Shown piece after piece: positions 10,895-22,908 of a stretch of DNA of 64,000 bases. Position numbers and translations under genes: made by a program. Numbering within the stretch: position 1 is the first letter of the stretch; each line of letters begins with the position of its first letter. The notes under the pieces are model-generated. The model worked only from the letters and a program-made list of their open reading frames with translations, was not told the origin of the DNA and searched no databases. Origin of the DNA: Turritopsis dohrnii (lineage: Eukaryota; Cnidaria; Hydrozoa; Anthoathecata; Oceaniidae); assembly GCA_027922465.2 (NCBI GenBank), contig BQMF02000160.1, positions 186,001 through 250,000 on the forward strand, written 5' to 3'.

Positions 10895-12747
10895 ATCTGG
10901 CAAATCTGGAACTATAAATATGTGCCCTTGTTCAATGGTTTGTAAAGGCGGTCACCTTTCATTCACAATAAAACCAAATAAATAACAATGACCTACTGAT
11001 AAGCTAAACTGATTACAATTACGTATAACAAAGCTGTTCAATGCTATTTGGTGCAGCATACTGTAAGTTAATTTGGTGCAAAGTTGTACAAGTTATTAAG
11101 GTGCATAAACACAGGTGTTATTTACAGGGTTCATTGCACTTTTCCCAAAATATTTTCCCTGACTTTCCCTGACTTTAAAGAGTAAAAAAGGTATTTTCCC
11201 TGACTTTTCTTTAAAAACACCCTGTTTCCCCTGACTTTATTGCCTACTAAAACTGCCACAGAGTCAAGATTGCACATTCAGAAGTATCAATTTACAGGCT
11301 AGAGAAGGGATAAAACATTTCATAAAACATGTTAGTTAACTCTGAAATGAAGAAAAAAAATATTGATAGATGATTGGGTAAGCAAAATTATCATTGAACA
11401 AAGTCAGTAATAGACACTGTTATAAACAGTCTTATGAAATTGTTCCCTGACTTTCCCTGACCTAAATGGTAAAAAAAACTTTTTTTCCCTGACATTCCCT
11501 GACTTTCTAGAAACTTCCTGTCAAACATAGTTTTTTCCCTGATTTTCCAGACATTGTGAACCCTGTATTTAAGTATGTGTACAATACTTTGTTGCGACAA
11601 AGCTGCACAAGCTATTATTGTTGTGCGGTCAAAGCTGCACGTGTTTCTTTTCTTCTATGTATTATTTCTTCGAGAAAGGAAGAACTGAAAAATATGCATA
11701 AAACAGCAACAGCTAGAAAGGGAACACTGCTCTAATTTAAACAGAAAGAAAAATTAACAACTATTCAGCACACAATAGTAATCACTCAGACCAAAACTAT
11801 ACAACGTGATATAAAACAAAGTGATCCGGTGAATGAAAGTAATGCACAAACAATATTTCTCCTTGTGATAAGAAATATTGAGTATATCAATATAACTTTT
11901 GTCATTAAAAAGACATATCTAATAGAAAATAACATGGGAAAATTTAAGGAACAGTAAATACAAAGGCCTCTGGAAAATAAATAAATATATGTATCTTTAT
12001 TCAATGACTTGTAAAGGAGGTCACCTTCTTTTACAATTAAATCTATGTCAAATGAATTCCAATAACCAAGTCTCGCAACACAGCACAGGAAAATATGTAA
12101 GCTAAGAAGGTATAATAAGTTTGGTACAACAAAGCTGTACAAGCTATTTAAGGTAAGGTGCAAGGCAAGGTACTGCAAAAAATATGTACTTTAGAGTGTA
12201 AGTTAATTTGGTGCAAAACTGCACAAGTTATTAAGGTGCGAAAGCACAGATACTATTTAAGTACGTTTATAATACTTTGGTGCAACAAAGCTGCACAAGC
12301 TATTATTGTGGTGCGGTCGAAGCTGCACACTTTATGTTTCTTTTCTTCTTCTATATTTTTTTTGTTCTTGGAGGAAGGAAGAACTGTAAAACATGGATGA
12401 AAACAACAGCAACGAAAAATCTGCCACCGACCAATGTTTTAAATTACACAAAAATAAGAAAAATAACGTACTATCCAGCACAAAAATACAGTACTCACTC
12501 AGACCAACGGACTGCAAGGTAATGTACATAATGACAGCACGCACGCATGTGGCGATGAAATTTCTGCATAAACAATATTTCGAAGACGATAGGTATTTTG
12601 CTATTTTCTCTTTGCCATAAGAAACATTGAGTATATTAACGACTATTGTCATTAAGAAAACATATATGGTATAAAACAACATAGGAAAGTTAGAAGTATA
12701 TCAATAGAATTTTAAGTCTCTTTGATTAAAAATAAGGTCTGGAAAAT
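10895..12747. repeat. Diverged tandem duplication (two copies)
   Basis: Copy 1 (about 10895-11975) and copy 2 (about 11976-12747) share long colinear stretches: TTGTAAAGG(A/C)GGTCACCTT, the words around TAAGTTAATTTGGTGCAAA, ACAAAGCTGCACAAGCTATT, and a tail ending TGAGTATAT(C/T)AA. Copy 1 is longer because it holds the 441-bp insertion at 11125. The short ORFs in the unit are not conserved between copies, so it is unlikely to be a gene. Confidence 0.75.
11125..11565. mobile_element. MITE with CCCTGAC subterminal repeats and a 6-bp target duplication
   Basis: Terminal inverted repeats are CAGGGTTCA...TGAACCCTG. Inside each end are several CCCTGAC words pointing the same way relative to the terminus. 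The element is flanked by TATTTA (11119-11124 and 11566-11571). The second copy of the surrounding duplication keeps the unoccupied site (CTATTTAAG near 12256-12265), so the boundaries are well fixed. CAGGG ends suggest a hAT relative, but hAT makes 8-bp duplications; IS3EU or Dada types are alternatives. Confidence 0.8.
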
Positions 12748-12868
12748 AGATGATAGTGTCACTTAGGCTGTGATGGCAATGCATATGAGCGTCAGCCTAA
12801 AAGGACAAAACTCGCCGCGGCACCACGACGATTTTAAACACGATCTCCACTAACGTTACAATCGTGAA

Positions 12869-13945
12869 CAAGATGCCCTTACGGGCAGAAAGATTTCTGC
12901 AAAATCAGCTGAAGTATGAAAGATGGAAGACTAACAATAACATTCTTAAAACTTGAATGATTTTGAATGATTGAACAATACAATGCAATACAATACAATA
13001 CAATACAATACAGCATTGACTGCTGCTCAGTGTAGACTGCATACAGCAGGTGGGAATTGTAACACACAAAGGAAAATGAGTTTTGTTATTGAAATTTTAA
13101 AGTTAAATGTGTTCAAGCAGCTGGCCAAAAATGTGCTACCAGTGAAAATTTTCATGAATAAGTGATTGTAAATTATATGTTGACTCTTTTGAATGTTTGA
13201 ATGAGAGTGAAAAATGTAAAAAGTACTCTTATATATAATTACATAAACAATACACAAATTACATATAAAAGAAAAGTGTGACATAACGATCAACCGAACA
13301 TGACCTAATTTAATCTAAACAAAATAGAAGAAAGTTTATAAAAATTCTTTAAGAAATTCGAAAAAAAGGTTGAATGATCTTTACAGCATAACATCATGTA
13401 TATTTGTGATTACATGCACCCCACCCAATGCATTCCGAAAGTATAATTGACACTATGTAAAACTTGATATGATATGTACTTCCAATCTTCTTAATTACAT
13501 ACAAACAGAATTCCCAATGCTGCAAATACAAAAAGTAATCAAAAATCTTGATCGTTAAAAGTATATGCTCTATAAATTTATACCAAAAATTTTGTAGTGT
13601 TACTAATTGTATAAAGTATTTTGAATTTATACACAGAACATTTCAATTTGCGTGATTAGGAAGATCATTCGTAATTAGGGGCATTGGCAGTATAATATAG
13701 CTAGAAAATCATCAATCAAGAGTGGTGCAGAGTAGACAACCACTTAACGTTGGAGCTAAGAAGGAAACAGAGCTGAGCTGTACGAATCCAGAGCTTAAAA
13801 CGTATACAGCACAAGCAGGAAACAAACAAAAATCTTTTGTATTTAGAAAGGCTTAAACATTGAGACATTTTTCCCTAATACAAACACATAGCTTTTTGAC
13901 TTTTTACAACTTTTTAGTTAGAAAAGAATAATCACACTACAGAAG
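12869..13945 (-). mobile_element. Helentron-like (HINE) repeat, 5'-truncated
   Basis: On the minus strand this copy ends with the family's GCAGAAA subterminal repeat, a short hairpin (GCCCGTAAGGGC) and CTTGTT. Its body matches, in reverse complement, the 49.5-61.7 kb copies (for example the word around TTTTAAGCTCTGGAT and the ATAGTGTCA region). The 5' start with GGATTTCTGC is missing. Confidence 0.7.
12975..13013. repeat. (AATAC)n microsatellite
   Basis: About seven ACAAT/AATAC pentamers in a row inside the HINE copy, with one variant unit. Confidence 0.9.
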
Positions 13946-14844
13946 AATTATTATATTATTATAAGTGTACGTACTCCTCAGAGCTTCATGAAAGCTTCGT
14001 GAAAATGTTTAGTAAAATTTTCACGTGGACTATTGTTTAGCGAACCGATCCGGTCCGGTCTGCGGACAATTATCTGAAGTGGATTTTCGCCTTTAGATAG
14101 CATAGATAAAACTGTATGTGAAAGGCCTTTTTTATAAGATTAATTTTATGTGTTTTTTTTTCAATTTTTCATCACTTTATTTTAATTCGGTTACACAAAG
14201 ACTAGCAAAAGCTATAGTCTATTAATATTTGAGTGAATGATTTGCATCCTTAAATTTCTATGATTAAGATTTTATTGAATTAAGTTGTTCCAATGATATA
14301 CCTTCAGGGGATTTATTTTTGCTTGGACAAATTTTTGCGAGCCACAGTTTGAGAGCGTTTTGTGTGGATTAATTTTTGAGAGTCAGAGCTTCTCAAGGAA
14401 AATATTTGAATTTATTTTTGCGAATGTGAACAAAGTGCAATGCGTGTATTGTATAATATAGCTTAGAAATAGCAGTGAAAATCACCATTTTCATGCCTGC
14501 CACATTGCAAAACCAATGGGTGCTTGATAAGTATAAAGAAATAGTTAATATACATCTTCAAGCGCTGACCTTCAGGCCTCATGGCCTCTTGTTTTCTTTT
14601 TCATTTACTCTGGCTCATTGTCATGTATATCAACGATTGAATTCTCATAATTTGAAGATTCATTATTTTCCACTAAAAATTCAGAGAAGACCCTCTTATC
14701 GCTGTTTATAGCTAAGAACTATAAAAGTGCTGAAACACAAATGCGTTTAAGACGTCACAAAAAATTGAAAAACATGACCACTTTGAGGACTATAAATTTC
14801 GTTTAGAAAGTTATTAGAAGACAAATAATATATCGTTTTTAATA
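13946..14844 (+). repeat. Repeat-derived stretch ending in a GGCC-hairpin Helentron-type 3' end
   Basis: No gene is visible. The stretch ends near 14593 with AGGCCTCATGGCCT and CTTGTT, the same layout (hairpin then CTTGTT) as the HINE family but with a different stem. A reverse-complement relative ends at 40818. I could not mark its 5' limit. Confidence 0.4.
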
Positions 14845-15019
14845 CAGTAGAATCCCGATAACTCGAACCCCTGATAACTCGAACTTTCAATAACTCGAAC
14901 CAATTTCGAGTTTCCCTTCACCAATACTTTCTCATAAAAGACTCCCGATAACTCGAACATTCGATAAGTTGAACTATTTTTTCGGTCCCTTGGGGGTTCG
15001 AGTTATCGGGATTCTACTG
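14845..15019. mobile_element. Pogo/Tigger-type MITE
   Basis: The 175-bp element has terminal inverted repeats starting CAGTAGAATCCCGATAACTC and TA duplications at both ends (14843-14844, 15020-15021). The word GATAACTCGAAC recurs several times inside. The ends resemble pogo/Tigger transposons; no transposase is present. Confidence 0.85.
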
Positions 15020-15150
15020 TACTTTCAAGTGCAATTTAAGATAACATCAAAAAAAAGAATAAGTTTTTTTTCACTGCCGCTTCCGTTTAATTCCTTATGT
15101 TCGCTGTGACGTAAATAGGAGGTAACGAAAAGTGTCGGAATAGAAAAAAC

Positions 15151-15470
15151 ATGGTCATGACCGGAAGGAACTGTGGATTAGTTAAATTGACAATTGTTTT
15201 GAATAATGACTTTCAAAAGAAGAAGTTACTCCTTCTAAACAATAAGGGTGTCAAAAACGGAAAGTACAACGAAATAGCCATCGATGAATTGAACGAGAAG
15301 TGCAGATCAAGGGATGTTATTTTCGAATTCAACATGAGCAAAACAAGACAATAACTAAAACATGTGTTGAGAAGCAGCATTGAAAGCATAAACCGGTTTT
15401 CCAAGCTATTATCAGTTGTTCTGTCAGACTCAGTTACCAATACAGCACAAACTATGTTTTCTTTTCAAAT
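15151..15470 (+). pseudogene. Degenerate coding-like segment, unrecognised
   Basis: The 67-codon ORF has protein-like composition in its second half (YNEIAIDELNEKCRSRDVIF, then SKTRQ). After one in-frame TAA the same frame continues with LKHVLRSSIES. This suggests an old coding segment broken by a stop, perhaps from a mobile-element gene. No family can be named. A chance ORF is possible. Confidence 0.25.
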
Positions 15471-15636
15471 CACCCTCCGTGTAACGTAACAGGCATAAAA
15501 GTATAAATCAAAGGCCAATTTGTTGATACTTTGAGATATCAGTTTATAATTTCAATTAAACGCAACAAACGAAAGTTCATATAAATCTTGCACCATAGAC
15601 ACTCAATTCATTTTTGCCAACGTATTATCTTTGGTC

Positions 15637-15945
15637 CCTTTATTTATTTATTTATCTATGATTATTTACCCAGGATAGCCTCTTGGGTTCCTTAGGGTAC
15701 TGTTATCAATGAGGGTCCTGTAAAGGAGGTCCTAGAGCATTTAAAGCCCTGATTTGGGCTACAGTAATTACAGGAGCCGGTGAACTAGAAAACCATCCTA
15801 GACATCATTCCTACTCTTTTGTTGAGTGTTAAGCAGAGAGGAGTGATTCACACGGTTATAGTTGCTGGCATGATTCGGTCGAGGATTGAACCTGCGACTT
15901 CCCGAACAGGAAGCGAGCATTCTGCCACAAGGCTACCAGTCGATC
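15637..15945 (-). mobile_element. tRNA-headed SINE
   Basis: Read on the minus strand, it starts with a tRNA-like head carrying a B box (GGTTCAATCC, near 15890) and an A-box-like word about 45 bp earlier (TGTGGCAGAATGC). A body of about 200 bp follows, ending CCTGGGTAAATAA and an (AAAT)n tail at 15640-15660. Head, body and simple A-rich tail in this order define a SINE. The partner LINE is not known from this window. Confidence 0.7.
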
Positions 15946-18228
15946 ATATAAGGTTTGCTAAAGCACGGTCCGTTGTAATTTTTCTAATCTATTTAGGAAA
16001 AAAGAAGAGAAAGTGCAACACCATCCATTCACTCACTTTAGTCCCACCCACATTGTATATGGGATAGGGGTTATAGTATAACCCACCCAATAGCAATTGG
16101 AGTTCATCAAACGTTTTGCAGGAAAGTCTTATAAAAGTGTTTGAAAGAACGAGGCATGACGTAATTTTATGCTCACTGACCCAAGCAAATTAAACAAGGT
16201 TTTCACCATGAAGTTTTAATGAACTCTATTTGCCACATGAACTGTACATGTTACTGAATCGGCCGGATATTAAACTGTAATTGCTTCATTTGTGCAACGA
16301 GTAACATCTTAGAATAGAGATACACATTAAGTGTGAAGGGAAAGCTTTTTTGACAATTTTAAATTTACTATCAACACGAACAATTAAGATATGCTATTAA
16401 GTTGATGCATGATAAAATTGTAAGCATTGGTTCACTGGTGTAATTAGGACGGTTTAAAACTAATAAAATACGTCATTAGGAAATTAATACTAATAAACCG
16501 GACACACAATGAGCCAACAACATCTAATTGTTTTCAACTGATGGTGGGCCAATACACAGTTTTGTTTGTAGCGTGTACACATTTGTACAAGACGAACTTT
16601 TCTCTTTCTTCGAGAACTTTTTTGGGTCAGCATTAAATAATAGGAGTGACGTATTAAAAAAAGGAGTACCTCTTTTAATATAATATTTTTACTTTCACTC
16701 AGATGTTTCCAATAGAGCTTTTAGCGATTTTTTCCTAAACGCCACAGTTTTACCAATCCTTGCTTCATTTATGATAAAAAGTATCCCGTTATCTCACTTT
16801 CGGTCTAAGTAGGATTTTTGTTATTGACTGTCCGTTAATTAAAACCTATGACTTTATGAGAAAGATTATTTAACTGAATGCACCAAAAACTCTAAACAGT
16901 TTATAATGCGAATTAGAACAGTGTTTATTGTAACTGTGGTCACACGATTAACATCAGATTATCAAGTCGTATTTATGAATTTTCCTTGTGGTAAATACCA
17001 ATTAGTTTGGTCATAACCATTTTTGCATGCGAGAAATATTTTGATCCTGTAATCACATACATTCTTCCTTTCAAAGTTGCACAGAACATGCCAAAATTAG
17101 GAGAATCAATAGATATTGTCACCTTACGTATGCGTAGAAAGATACTCCTGTTGATTTTATATAATTACCTTCTGTTCAATCAGTCTATATAACAATAGTG
17201 CAATTAAAAGCAAACAAAGTCTGCCAGAAAAACGTACAACTTAAATAAAATTTTACTATTCATTAATATCAGAAAAACTGTGGGAAAGAACCGGTTCAGA
17301 AAGAAACTTCTTTGTAGTCTTTGTACATCTAGTATGTCGCACCGTTAGGTAAACCACATGAAAAACTTTTTGTCACAGAACATACTTTATTTTGGCGACA
17401 AAGTAAAAAGCAATTATGAGGTTAATTTTGATATTTAAAACCTCATCATCTGCAATTTTGATATATGACTGATTATCTATATAAAATTTGCGTTTCGTTT
17501 TTCGTTCTCTAGTTTTGTCCGAAAATTTCTCGGTTCAATTCACAGACAAAAGTACTTCGTAAATGAACAGTGACGTTACACTCGTAGTCAATTCCACCTT
17601 TTCTTTTTAACGTTCAGTTTTTTTAATTATAATTGTCATGCTGAAAAGGGCAATGGTGGGTTCAAATTTCAAAGACATTTGCCCATTTTGCTATCCAGTT
17701 TTAAGCATTGAAGCTATCAGTTAATAAGTTGATATTAGACTCAGGTCTACTGACAACTTTAAGGAAGAGGAGCTTTATTAATTGTGAAAAAATCGTACAA
17801 TCTTATTACTCACAAAATCATTACGATATCTTTGTATATACGCCAATTTAGTCTTCAGAATCCTTTTTTGTCCACCGTTTCGTACGGTGCTGAGGCAATT
17901 ACAGTGATGAAATAAATAGTTTCCTCTACATGACAACTTGTCAGTGAAGTTACTTCAGAGAGATCATTCTTTTATCCGAAACTCAAAGTTATCATGCCAG
18001 TTTTGGTCAAGATTGTTGATGAATTTTGCGTTATTCTTTACTGTTCATCTCATTTCTTCTGAACTTCCTAATTTGACCAGTTACCAAAACGTTTCTGGCG
18101 TCTTTGTACACTATATTATGGTGTTTTCAGGAATGATTGTATTTCAAAATTTTCATCATATGTAAGGATGTTTTCGCAACCACGAATGCCTTCTGGAAAT
18201 AACAGGGTGTTTCTTAGCAACGTCTCGG
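15946..18228. other. No gene seen
   Basis: AT-rich sequence. All ORFs are under 80 codons and show neither splice-flanked coding signal nor repeats I can define. TTTATT at 17772-17777 (AATAAA on the minus strand) may be the poly(A) signal of the cysteine-rich gene that ends at 18229. Confidence 0.4.
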
Positions 18229-18516
18229 TTAAGCTTCTACACAGCAAATATCAAGACAACCTCCAACAAGAAGATTACAGTAAGTGCAAGCATCTGTAAT
18301 GCTGCCGTGGATAAGAGGATCGTACACAAAATTATCGTAGCATTCACAACATTCCTCGCAATGTATTGAATTATCACAGTCATCAACCATCATAAGGGTG
18401 ACTGTCAAGTTGTCGGATCTCGTGATATTCACAGATATCATCATTTCTTTAGTACCATTAATCCTGAGGGGGACGGCTTGAGTAGACCAAATGACCCACA
18501 TGACAAGCAAAATATT
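18229..18516 (-). CDS. Secreted ten-cysteine protein A, main exon
   Basis: The exon encodes 95 residues and a TAA stop. It is preceded by a strong 3' splice site (T-rich tract, then TTCTAG), and its first residues, NILLVMWVIW then STQAV, are the hydrophobic core of a signal peptide, so the product is secreted. Three N-glycosylation sequons follow (NGT, NIT, NLT). The C-terminal half is a cysteine module: C-x5-C-x2-CC-x-C-x17-C-x2-C-x6-C-x3-CC, with conserved words VYDPLIHG, DACTYC and LLVGGC. The plus-strand gene at 30.6 kb has the same module, which strongly supports both as real genes. The start codon is probably in a 9-nt exon at 21661-21669; a Met inside the exon (nt 18501) is a less likely start because it would cut the signal peptide. 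The family is unknown to me; ten cysteines suggest five disulphides, as in extracellular ligands or venom-like peptides, but function is not shown. Confidence 0.7.
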   Translation of the reverse strand, partial: NILLVMWVIWSTQAVPLRINGTKEMMISVNITRSDNLTVTLMMVDDCDNSIHCEECCECYDNFVYDPLIHGSITDACTYCNLLVGGCLDICCVEA

Positions 18517-18779
18517 CTAGAAAAAACAACGACAATTTAACCAATAATCATAGTGACAAATATATATTTTCGAGTTATTACAGAGATATCGATGCTTGTT
18601 AAAATTCATTGGAATGTCGTTTGAACTGTTTTTGTTTTCATAACGACCTTTTTAACGTTATAATCGAATAGTTATGTTAACGCTTAGAATAAGATCAGGG
18701 AACAGAATTTTGTTGGAGTTCTGTGCCGTATTAGCAAATATTGTAATGACAATGAGCTTGTTTTTTTCAAGACGATAAG

Positions 18780-18915
18780 AACTTTAATTTAATATGTATT
18801 TGTTTCGCACTGACGTCGCGCACAAGAAAAGAAATAATTTCTCTCACAACTCAATCTACCATTTTGCGTGACAGACAAACAGACAGAGAATCGGCTATTA
18901 ATATATAAATAATCC
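18780..18915 (-). mobile_element. Helitron 5'-end fragment
   Basis: On the minus strand the word ATATATTAATAGCCGATTCT, followed by a short Tn(G)TTTG run and CACGCAAAATGGTAGAT, matches the start of the complete Helitron at 22540. Only the first 130 bp are recognisable. It lies within the presumed intron of ten-cysteine gene A. Confidence 0.6.
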
Positions 18916-21900
18916 ATGATACATCTCAAGGATTTAACAGCACCATCGTCACCATCACCACTACCTTACTGTTCAGGAATGTCGCTTGTAACTGGAACTA
19001 ATATTGAAAGCAAAGTCTCAGCTAAACGCTGTTCTTTTGTCTTTTGAATTTACTAGCTGGTTTGATTTCTTTTTAATAAATAATAAATTAAAAATACGTG
19101 GCTGGTATAACTAAATATTAAGCTGAAAGTGGATATTGTACAAGTATAAGTACATGTATATTATGCAATTAAACGAAATGCCTACGAAATGTTTCAGCGA
19201 GCTTTGCGTGGAAGTGGTCACTGGCTTTAAATGCACTGTTATTTTCATAAATTTGAAGAATACACGAAAATCTAGTTTAACTCTTCCAGACATCTCTAAA
19301 TATGGTGTAATGACTTCTAAATCCGACCAAAAATGACCTTTTTCATATATAATCACTGTGAATGTGTTGTCTCCTAAGTCTGACTTGTTTTTCCCTTTTA
19401 TAGTATTGTCTTATTTTAATAAGATTTATGTTCTATAAGCGGATTTTAATAGCAAGCCAATGCAATAAAGAAGAAGTAAGAACTTTGCATTTTTTTAAAA
19501 ATGGATTAAAATTAAGTACGTCAAATAAATATATAACTTTCCTGAATAGGCATAGCGTAAAGAAAAAAATATTTCACACATTAACGAAAGCCATTTCTTC
19601 TTGATTTTCTCAACAAAATTTCAATCAAAAAGTATTGCACATTTTGTTTCGTTCCATAACATTTCGATCAAATTATTTGGCTCTAACGGAGAGATTTTCT
19701 GTGCAAAATTGTTGTTATTATCCCTTAAAAACATTCTGAAAAGACTGGAAGACATTTATTGTTGTATGACTAAAATATAGAGAAAACACGGACTTTCTGC
19801 GTATGATCAAAGTAAAAAACAGTATCACCCTATCAAGCTGAAGCTATATGCAGTGACATTAAGAATTGGCGTTTTTTTTGCATTTATCTAAAAATCCGGG
19901 AAAAAGTAATAATGTTTAACCTTAATTTTTATTCCTTTCAATTAGTATCTAATGAGGAAGTCAATAAATGTTCTTTGATAACGAATTCAAAAACAGTTTC
20001 CGCTAAAATATGAGAAAATCTGTCCGATATCTTTTGTTTTGTTACTCTCTTTTTGAAAACGATTTTGTAACGTACTAAAGGGATTTTTTTAAAAAAGGAA
20101 AAAATAAAGAGAAATCAAAAAATAACAACAGCAAAATAAAATCACACTTTTCATTCGAAAAACAAAATCTATATATCTCTATACAAAACATATGCCATTG
20201 AAGTCTTACTAAATCAAGTAGAAAATACCTGTATGAACTTTTTTATTATGTTGTAATGTTCACATTTTGTCATAAGTAAGTAAGTAGAAAAATTATTAAG
20301 AGGGTTTCTTAATTAGATTTGTAATTCATTTATTTCAATAAAATGTAGTCTGAAAAAGTTGAAAACATCAATCAAAAAGAGATTTGCCTTTGGTGAAAGT
20401 CTGACCCACCTTACGAATGATAATTTAGATCAAATCCAGAAAAAAATTGAGATCTTAAATATGAAAACAACATTTTTGAATTATTTTGATAATAAACTTT
20501 TATGAGGCATATTTGGTCATATTTTTGTGAAAATTGCTATTTCTAAGCAATAACTTTAATGCAAAAAGGCCTTAACATCCAGTTAAAAATTGAGTAGGGA
20601 AATTCAAAATGATGAGAAAGCAGCTCACAAACAAACAAGCTCGTTAATGACTATCATAGCTATGTTTTAAGTTCACAATTCAATTATTTTCTAATCAACA
20701 CAAAATAAACTATTTATAAGTGTGTATTATTGTCGATGTGCAATAATGGAATAGTTTTTCACAAACTTACTTTCGAAGTACCTCGATATCAAAACAAGCT
20801 AAATAACTAGTTGCAGTGTAACTAATTCGTTCTTGGTTTCAACCAAAAGGTTACCTTCCGAACAAAAAAACATCGGAAAAATTATTAGTCTGTTCTAAAC
20901 AATTCCGTCACTTTTACCGACGAAGTTTTTTTCCAATAAGATATGTTCACCACAGAATCTTTTATTTGAGGAAACCCACGGTTTGGTAAAATGCAGTTCA
21001 TGGAGAAATATAAATACTATTTTATTACCCACAACCATATCCGCTCATGTGTCAATAAGCAATGTGGATATTTTTTCCTCGTTTTTTTGGCGATGACCTT
21101 GCCGCCGTTCTTGAAATTAACTTTTTGTAATTAGCTACGCTTTTAAAGCGTTTAAAGCATGTTGATTTAGAGACATCAAAACCCAATTGCTGGAAACTTT
21201 CATTGAAGCACAGAATCTATTAAACTCAAGCGTTGTTTGAAAAGAGACAGAATTGGGTGAAAGTGATATAGTAGACAAACAAGTTCATAATTTCAAAATA
21301 ATGATTAAAAGAAAACCACTTAACAACAACTGACAGATATTTTCACTGCCAATTCAGTTTTTTAAAAAAACTAGTAAAATCATGATTCTTATGATACTTT
21401 GAAAAGTATAAACAAAATTGTCAAGTAAAATTGTCATTTTATGTCTGCGTAAAATAAGCTGTGTAAATTTCAATAGCACCATAGACAGACACTGCAAGGC
21501 CTGGGGCCTCTTAAGCAGATTTGCTCCTCTGAGCTTTACGCTTCGAATTTTCACTGATTCCAAATACTTATAACTGAAAATACTATTATTGTGGCTGTAA
21601 AGACATTGTATTTTTGTGACTTCCTGAAACAGTGATCACTGTGAATTTAAAGTTACTCACCCAAACCATTGTCAAAGCTGATCTTTAGTTGTAATTTCAA
21701 GTTGAACTAATTGCACGGATCCCATGCAGATTACTCAGCATATGTAAAATTTTTATACAAAATTGACGATTTGGAAAATTCATTTATCATCAAATTACTG
21801 TTTTATGTTGATATAATTAGTTCACAATAAACAATAACTTATTTAGCTTGAAAATTGGTTTGTTTGAATGCACTAAAACACCCAAACGTATTTGACACAA

Positions 21901-22539
21901 GGACGTTGACGGCACTGTGTTGCTACAGAAACAATCACTCTTTTGTTTTTGACAGATAATGAAATAAAACAGATAATCCCACTTCATCAAACCAATATTG
22001 TTTCACAATGCAACAACTAGTCACATTTTTTTCCGTTACCACATTGAAATCACTTTGATTTCTGTTACTACGAGATCAAAGTGGTTTCAATATGAAAACT
22101 ATTTTGATAACAATACATTTTTCTGTAGAACAACAAATGTACTTGGTCTTTCCTACAGTAAACCCCTGCAAAATTTTGAATTTAAAATATGACATGGACG
22201 GAGGAAAATGACAAAATGTTGCTTATTAAAAGTGATATTGGAAAGAAAAAACGAAATAAATGCGCTTGTTGTTAGGTGTAATCAACAAACAAATTCTTTT
22301 GTTGCTTATAACTCTTAGCAGCAAAAGCAGTTATAAAACACTGTTAGACTTCATCTTCTTGTACCACTACTACGGTCGAAATGGCTGTTTACCTTTCCCT
22401 AGTTTTTTAATCCTGTTAGACAACTATGAAATTAATTTGAACAATCGTAGCTTTGGAATTTTCAAATTCTCACTTTTTCGGTTTTCTATGAAATACTGTG
22501 AATGTCTTATTTAAAACTGAAATTCAACTAATACATAAA
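18916..22539. other. Presumed intron of gene A and upstream region
   Basis: No exon other than the 9-nt candidate is supported. ORFs are under 85 codons and without family signals. An AAGAGGCCCCAGGCC word (minus strand, near 21500) resembles the GGCC-hairpin repeat ends at 14.6 and 40.8 kb. Confidence 0.4.
21661..21669 (-). CDS. Candidate first exon (9 nt) of ten-cysteine protein A
   Basis: Minus strand reads ATG GTT TGG followed by GTGAGT, a near-consensus donor. Joined to the exon at 18516 in phase 0 it gives MVW before the hydrophobic NILLVMW, completing a signal peptide of ordinary length. The intron would be about 3.1 kb. The choice rests on the donor, the phase and analogy with the plus-strand paralogue, which also begins with a tiny ATG exon. 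Confidence 0.4.
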
Positions 22540-22908
22540 TCTATATATTAATAGCCGATTCTCCGTTTGTTTGTTTGTTTGTAAGTCACGCAAAATGGTA
22601 GATGTGAACTGCGAAAGAAATCAGGGAGTCAGCAATGTAAGATCACACATATATTATTTCTCTTCTTGTACGCAACGTCAGTGTGAAACCATTGCATTGA
22701 GACCTTAATCGAATGCGACGTTTAGGGAAAATTATCTCGATAACCAATAGGGATAACTGACGTTTTTTGGGGTCTGCGATACAGGCGATGGGGTGACGAA
22801 AAATTTGGGAACATGGGAACACTTTCGGTTGCCAATTCCTTAATTTAATTTTTCGTGAAGTCAACGCATCCTGAACATGGGCGGCGAACGACGCCGCCTG
22901 GCGGCTAG
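22540..22908 (+). mobile_element. Non-autonomous Helitron, complete ends
   Basis: It begins TCTATATATTAATAGCC preceded by host A, and ends with a GC hairpin (GGCGGCG...CGCCGCC near 22880-22898) followed by CTAG and host T. A|TC...CTAG|T with a hairpin before the 3' end is the canonical Helitron structure. At 369 bp it has no Rep/helicase. Its middle (CCAATAGGGATAACTGACGT) is shared with the Helitron at 41.8 kb. Confidence 0.85.

Noticed and set aside
11391..11600. 69-codon minus-strand ORF
   Set aside because: Lies across the right half of the CAGGGTTCA MITE and its flank; translation of subterminal repeats.
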